A DNA stretch of 64,000 nt from Alcaligenes endophyticus (GTDB lineage Bacteria; Pseudomonadota; Gammaproteobacteria; Burkholderiales; Burkholderiaceae_B). Of this stretch, positions 63,818 through 64,000 are shown piece after piece. How positions within the stretch are numbered: the first letter of the stretch is position 1; the number at the start of each line of letters is the position of its first letter. Location of the stretch: assembly GCF_026344035.1 (NCBI RefSeq), contig NZ_JAPKND010000001.1, positions 682,001 through 746,000 of the forward strand, read 5' to 3'. The notes under the pieces were generated by a model. The model was not told the origin of the DNA. It was given only the letters and a program-made list of their open reading frames with translations, and made no database searches. The position numbers were made by a program, and so were the translations under genes.

Positions 63818-64000
63818 TTAGCCGATGAATTTCTCGAAAGCGCGTAACCAGTTACCACCTAAGAAGCCTTTGATTTGATCGTGGGTGTAACCACGGTCAA
63901 TCAGCGCTTGGGTATAGTTAGGAAGGTCGGCAATCCCTGCCAGCCCTGCTGGGTAAGGCATAGTGAAGAACTCATCGACTGTGCCAAAAATATCGGGGCG
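63818..64000 (-). CDS. C-terminal part of a membrane dipeptidase (peptidase M19), partial
   Basis: The frame is open from the right edge to a TAA at 63820-63818, giving 60 residues, with the rest beyond the window. It ends in YTQALIDRGYTHDQIKGFL and GNWLRAFEKFIG, the typical C-terminus of M19 zinc dipeptidases. The gene is on the same strand as livH and probably heads the operon. Confidence 0.8.
   Translation of the reverse strand, partial: RPDIFGTVDEFFTMPYPAGLAGIADLPNYTQALIDRGYTHDQIKGFLGGNWLRAFEKFIG

Noticed and set aside
1-64000. Search for CRISPR arrays, tRNA or rRNA genes, IS elements and phage genes
   Set aside because: None was seen: no regularly spaced direct repeats, no cloverleaf-like sequence that I could fold, and no transposase or integrase among the frames.

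Overview
The window reads as a chromosomal segment of a betaproteobacterium, most likely Alcaligenaceae (a lower-GC relative of Bordetella). I infer this from the Bordetella-like (bsc/btr) gene order of its type III secretion system (T3SS) and from the SpoIIE/RsbW/STAS partner-switch genes beside it. No tRNA, rRNA, CRISPR array or insertion sequence was seen.

Layout. (1) 1-11208: the end of a glycine-zipper envelope protein gene, then a type VI secretion (T6SS) spike and baseplate block. On the minus strand this is tssF, tssG, vgrG, an unknown 469-residue protein, a DUF2169-pentapeptide protein, a second pentapeptide protein, DUF3540 and the PAAR-like DUF4150; tssE is divergent. Sheath, ATPase and membrane-complex genes are not present. 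(2) 11270-19103: the regulatory module, with a STAS antagonist, an RsbW-type kinase coupled to an alanine racemase, a sensor-MFS fusion, a membrane-bound SpoIIE phosphatase and a periplasmic binding protein. (3) 19112-21169: a glutamate-cysteine-ligase-like enzyme and a CesT-type chaperone. (4) 21166-25899 (minus): sctX, sctY, sctV, sctD, sctE, sctF. (5) 26102-41150 (plus): a 15-kb operon with filament, translocators, chaperones and sctI-J-K-L-N-O-P-Q-R-S-T-U-C, followed by a convergent ECF sigma factor gene (BtrS-like). (6) 42198-46590: a 191-residue unknown protein, an MHS-family transporter, a small exported protein, and a ketosynthase/acyl carrier protein pair. (7) 46809-52741: a chaperone-usher fimbrial operon with an AT-rich unknown gene upstream. 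(8) 53776-64000 (minus): a catabolic cluster with livHMGFK-type ABC transporter, FAD dehydrogenase, glyoxalase-like, MmgE/PrpD and D-amino-acid-dehydrogenase-like genes, preceded by the end of an M19 dipeptidase gene.

Main result. A bipartite element, GGAAC-N15-GTTAC, occurs exactly five times by eye, always between genes and upstream of T3SS or partner-switch genes: the kinase gene, the phosphatase gene, the needle chaperone/needle pair, sctX and the main operon. A sixth near-match (GAAAC-N15-GTTACT) precedes the unknown 191-residue gene at 42198. About 0.1 exact matches are expected by chance in 128 kb of double-stranded search space. The simplest reading is that this is the promoter of the ECF sigma factor encoded at 41190-41753. 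The sigma factor would then switch on the injectisome and the phosphatase and kinase that regulate it, and the 191-residue protein would be a new member of the regulon, possibly an effector.
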